Assembly: GCF_900880675.1 (NCBI RefSeq) | Contig: NC_044209.1 | Location: 30,298,030-30,362,029, forward strand | Reading direction: 5' to 3' | Source of the DNA: Sparus aurata | Taxonomy: Eukaryota > Chordata > Actinopteri > Spariformes > Sparidae | DNA length: 64,000 bases | Part shown: piece after piece, positions 54,586 to 60,541 of the stretch | How positions within the stretch are numbered: position 1 is the first letter of the stretch | How the letters are laid out: the number at the start of each line of letters is the position of its first letter | Position numbers and translations under genes: made by a program | The notes under the pieces: model-generated | The model's input: the letters and a program-made list of their open reading frames with translations, nothing else | Database searches by the model: none | What the model was told of the DNA's origin: nothing

Positions 54586-57500
54586 TCAAGGCCTGAGACA
54601 GGATCTGGAAGGTTCAGGTTCATCAGAGTATCAATCAGCTGATCTCAGTTCAGTTCACTTGCTGCTATGTTTCTTTCATCTATTTAAAATCAGTTCAAAT
54701 ATGAGCTGAGCTCTGAGACGACAGCGCAGGTAAAGGTGTGTTTCACACTTTGAGAAATACACACAGTGTTTTTGTCTCGTCAGAGTTTGGAGGCCAGAAA
54801 AGACGTACAAACCGTCTGTTAACTCTCCTAAGTTACTGCTGTCATTGTGTCCGCGAGCATCCAGCCCCCACTTATTGACCGGTGGATCAGACAGACAGGT
54901 AGTCAGACAGACAGGTAGGCAGGCATACAGGTAGATTACCTGAGTCTCATGAAGAGTGTGAAGGCGAGCAGCAGAGCTCCCAGAGAGATGCAGTGACCCA
55001 GGTAGTTGATGATGACAGCAACCTGATAATGAACTTTACTCTTCCTCTAAACACACAGGAAACACACAGAAACACACAGGAAACACACACAGAAACAGAT
55101 TACAACAGTTACTTTAGTTAGTTTGTCTGTACAACATTAAACTATTAAAGTAAACAGTGACACACATTCCTTAGAAACAAAAGAGGAGAGAAGCAAACAG
55201 TCATCAAAACTTTAAAGTAAAAGCATGATGACATAAAGATGTGTCTGAATGTTTTTATTTAAATCTCTAAGGAAACAGATTTAGGAGCGACTTTCAGATT
55301 AAAGCAGTGTGACGAAGAGCACATTGTCACCTGGCTTTGCACGCATGGTATCATCGGACTTTGGACTAAGTGTGACTACATATGCACTTTAATAATTGCA
55401 CAGACACTTTAAGAGGAGCAACCAAACTTTATTGGAGGTTTGCACAATACATTTTAACACTGTTTTTGGCACATTTGTATGGATATATAGATGCGTGTTT
55501 ATTGAGTATTTGTCGCCATGTTGATTGATGTTTGGCGGGTCTTGATCTGGCTGATGGGTGCTGTGTAAGCCACGCAGTTTACCTAGAGCAGAGGGACATG
55601 GGGTTAAAGGTGCCTATTAAGTTTGTTAATTGATCAAACAAGGAGCTAAGTTAAAAATGTGTATTGTGTTGCTCAATAAGTGTGTGCATTGAGGGAAGTA
55701 AAGTGTGTTGTGTACTCACCAGTCTCTGTCTTCAGGGTGTGCAGGCAAAAGGCTTCCTCAGGAAACGGACATTGTTTTATAGTTCTGGGGGCAACCAAGT
55801 GTAAATTGGTGTGGGGGTGGTCGATATGTGCATCTTGTATTTTAGCAAATGTAAATTAAGTGGATATGTGTATTTTATTTGGTGGTGGATGTAAATGGGG
55901 GATGCAGTGGCGGTTCTAGACCAGTTTTAATAGGGGGGCCAGGTTGGGGCCGGCTTTTTTGTTAGGGGGCACATACAACCCGGAAAAAGGATAAATCCCT
56001 CATTCAGACAAAGCAGTGTTTACAATTTCAACAATTTTGATTGGGTAGTAAACTGCTGAGACACTTTATTTCTGCCTTTCCCTTCAGAACAAAATCATTG
56101 CAAGAAATCTGTCATTGTATTATTAATGCAGACTCCCTGTCAGGGGGGCCACAGGGGGGTCCAGACTCAGAGTTACGGGGGCACTGGCCCCTGTTGGCCC
56201 CCCCCCCCTAGAACCGCCCCTGGGGGGATGTGTATAGAAGTTAACAATTATGTTGTGTAAATATAGGAATAAAAATGGAGGGTTAAACATGTGGTAGGCA
56301 GTGGATCCCGGTGAATGGAATCTTCCAGGGTCATTAGCTGTGACATGGGACATGTGACAAATGGGCGCCATTTAACAACCATGCTGTGATTGTGCTGATG
56401 TCCCCATGCGTTGGGCTGAGGTCTCCATTCTGTTTTGCTGAGAGGTATAGATGAATAAAGAACCACCTCTGTGACCCACCTCAAACCTGCCTGTGGATTA
56501 TTCTTCTTTGCTGTATCATCTAGCTGTAATTGTGGTCATTCTCACAAGCAGGTTTGAGAGAAACTATAAACAACATTTAAAACCATTAAATAATTTCACG
56601 AAGCTGCTGTCACACCTCTACGACTAGTCATCAGACCTCTAAGACTAGACACACACCTCTAAGACTAGTCATCAGACCTCTAAGACTAGACACACACCTC
56701 TAAGACTAGTCATCAGACCTCTAAGACTAGACACACACCTCTAAGACTAGTCATCAGACCTCTAAGACTAGACACACACCTCTAAGACTAGTCATCAGAC
56801 CTCTACGACTAGTCATCAGACCTCTAAGACTAGTCATCAGACCCTACGACTAGTCATCAGACGTCTAAGACTAGACACACACCTCTACGACTAGTCATCA
56901 GACCTCTAAGACTAGACACACACCTCTACGACTAGTCATCAGACCTCTAAGACTAGACACACACCTCTAAGACTAGTCATCAGACCTCTAAGACTAGACA
57001 CACACCTCTAAGACTAGTCATCAGACCTCTAAGACTAGACACACACCTCTAAGACTAGTCATCAGACCTCTACGACTAGTCATCAGACCTCTAAGACTAG
57101 TCATCAGACCCTACGACTAGTCATCAGACGTCTAAGACTAGACACACACCTCTACGACTAGTCATCAGACCTCTACGACTAGTCATCAGACCTCTAAGAC
57201 TAGACACACACCTCTACGACTAGTCATCAGACCTCTAAGACTAGACACACACCTCTACGACTAGTCATCAGACCTCTAAGACTAGACACACACCTCTACG
57301 ACTAGTCATCAGACCTCTAAGACTAGACACACACCTCTAAGACTAGTCATCAGACCTCTAAGACTAGACACACACCTCTAAGACTAGTCATCAGACCTCT
57401 ACGACTAGTCATCAGACCTCTAAGACTAGTCATCAGACCCTACGACTAGTCATCAGACGTCTAAGACTAGACACACACCTCTACGACTAGTCATCAGACC

Positions 57501-60500
57501 TCTAAGACTAGACACACACCTCTACGACTAGTCATCAGACCTCTAAGACTAGACACACACCTCTACGACTAGTCATCAGACCTCTACGACTAGTCATCAG
57601 ACCTCTAAGACTAGTCATCAGACCCTACGACTAGTCATCAGACGTCTAAGACTAGACACACACCTCTACGACTAGTCATCAGACCTCTAAGACTAGACAC
57701 ACACGTCTAAGACCAGACACACACCTATACGACTAGTCCTCATATCAATTCAATTCAATTCAAAAGGCTTTCTTGGCATGACATTTAACATGTGTTAAAC
57801 AATACAATAATTACAATAATACTATTCAACAAAACAAAAGACATAAAACAATATATGTACATGTAATATAGGCTATATATATATTCATATATATATATAT
57901 ATATATAAAACATAGATTGAAAATAAAATGAAATAAAATGAAGACATGTTAAAAGTTGGGTTAGTACAACTAGTGACAAAAATAAATAAATAAAAATAAA
58001 AATAAATAAATAGAATAAAATAAAATAAAATAAAATAAAAGGAGATGGTGGCGGTATAAATGTCTATCTGACTATATATCTATGCCCTACTGGTTGTCTC
58101 GTTTGTTGTGGCAGGAAGTGACATATTTAGCAGCCAACACTGCGCATTCTTTCTTTTCCCCCAGAATGAGGGGTAACTTCTCCCTTTCTGTTAAACCTCT
58201 GAATTCAGGGCATTGTTTTTCAAATTGTGGAAATAATTCCTCTCTAGTGTGTCTGTACTTGTGACACTGTGTTAGAAAGTGTAGTTCTGTTTCTACAGCT
58301 CCCTCATCACAGTGACAGCACAGCCTGTCCTCTCCGGGCAGCCAGGTCTGATAGTGTCTGTCCTCTCTGCAGCAGGTCTGATGGTGTCTGTCCTCTCTGC
58401 AGCAGGTCTGATGGTGTCTGCCCTCTCTGGGCAGCAGGTCTGATGGTGCCTGTCCTCTCTGCAGCAGGTCTGATGGTGTCTGTCCTCTCCTCTCTGCAGC
58501 AGGTCTGATGGTGTCTGTCCTCTCTGCAGCAGGTCTGATAGTGTCTGCCCTCTCTGCAGCAGGTCTGATGGTGTCTGTCCTCTCTGCAGCAGGTCTGATG
58601 GTGTCTGCCCTCTCTGGGCAGCAGGTCTGATGGTGTCTGTCCTCTCTGCAGCAGGTCTGATGGTGTCTGTCCTCTCTGCAGCAGGTCTGATGGTGTCTGT
58701 CCTCTCTGCAGCAGGTCTGATGGTGTCTGTCCTCTCTGGGCAGCAGGTCTGATGGTGTCTGTCCTCTCTGGGCAGCAGGTCTGATGGTGTCTGTCCTCTC
58801 TGCAGCAGGTCTGATGGTGTCTGTCCTCTCTGGGCAGCCAGGTCTGATGGTGTCTGTCCTCTCTGGGCAGCAGGTCTGATGGTGTCTGTCCTCTATGGGC
58901 AGCAGGTCTGATGGTGTCTGTCCTCTCTGCAGCAGGTCTGATGGTGTCTGTCCTCTCTGGGCAGCAATTCTGATGGTGTCTGTCCTCTCTGGGCAGCAGG
59001 TCTGACGGTGTCTGTCCTCTCCGGGCAGCAGGTCTGACAGGTGTCTGTCCTTCTCTACTGCCCGGCTGTGGTCACTCAGTCTGTACATTGTCAATGTCTT
59101 TCTCAGGTTCTGATCAGTTACTGTGGTTAGGTATTCTGCCACAGTATACTGTCTGTTTAGGGTCAAATATGTTTCCAGTTTGTGTTGTGAGCGTGTAATA
59201 TCATTCCAAAAAGTTGTGTATTTTTCTTTTTCTTTAGTTATAATTTGATTAGGTCTAATCTTCAGAGTGATAGTGTAACTGCTCTGAGGCTGACCGGGGT
59301 TTGTGATGTCAGAAGGTGAAAGGTCAGTCAGCCTCAGGACCAGCTGGCTGAGGGGAGTCCTTTCTATGTTCAACTCCTGGTAGGCGAGGGCTTTATAATG
59401 GTAAGAGGCAGGGTCGCTCGTTTTAATATGGCTCCAGAATTTAATCGATCTTTTTTGAATATTTAGAAGTAAAGGATATTGGCCTAATTCAGCCCTGCAT
59501 GCAGAGTTTGGGGTTTTTCTTTGTACCCGGAGGATACTTTTGCAGAACTCTGTATGCAGGGTTTCGATTGGATTTTTGTCCCATTTTGCCCAATCATGTT
59601 GTACTAAGGAGCCACATACCTCACTGCCTTACAATGCAATCGGTTCTATAACTGATTTAAATATTTTGAGCCATGTCCTAATTGGGATTTGGATTTGAAC
59701 TGAATGCTTGATGGCATAGAAAGCCCTTTTTGTCTTCTCTTTGAGTTCCTTCATGGCAGAGCAGAGGTTTCCTGTGGAACTTATTTGTAAACCATGGTAA
59801 GTATATGTATTTGTTTGTTCTATGTGGGTCCCACCTATTTTAAATGTTGGTTCATCTCATATCTCTAAGACTAGACACACACCTCTACGACTAGTCATCA
59901 GACCTCTAAGACTAGGCACACACCTCTAAGACAAGGCACACACCTCTAAGACTAGACACACACCTCTATGACTAGTCCCACACCAAAATGACTAGTCCTC
60001 ATATCTCTAAGACTTGTCCCACACACACACACACCACTTTCTCTCTTATTAGTTACAGCTCTATTACTGGCTGGCAGCTAATTCCACTGTCCAATGAGTA
60101 GAGAGCAGGAAAGAGGTGACAGATTCTCTCAGTGGGTAACAAAGAGAGACACTGACTGTGTTACATGAACATATGGACACACACACCCCTTACTGAGGGT
60201 CCAGATGGTTCACACTGATCTTTCTGGACATCAACATTCACACTGATATTTCTCACTCACTCATCCATTCACACTCATCTCTGATTGGCTCAGGCATGTT
60301 TGTTTTTGTGTTTATGTATTTGATTATGTGTGTGCGTTTGCTTTGGATGCACTGAGCCATTTGTTATGTTGCAGCTGACATACAAATGTGTGGATATGGA
60401 TGAGGGATTTCTCATGTGGGGCACTCATCATCATCACCATCATCATCACCATCACCACCATCATCACCATCACCATCATCATCATCATCATCACCACCAT

Positions 60501-60509
60501 CACCATCAC

Positions 60510-60541
<32 letters not shown>

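Noticed and set aside
56610..57738. CRISPR-like alternation of constant and variable segments
   Set aside because: The 'spacers' are themselves repeats (TCATCAG or ACACAC), the genome is a vertebrate, and there are no cas genes.
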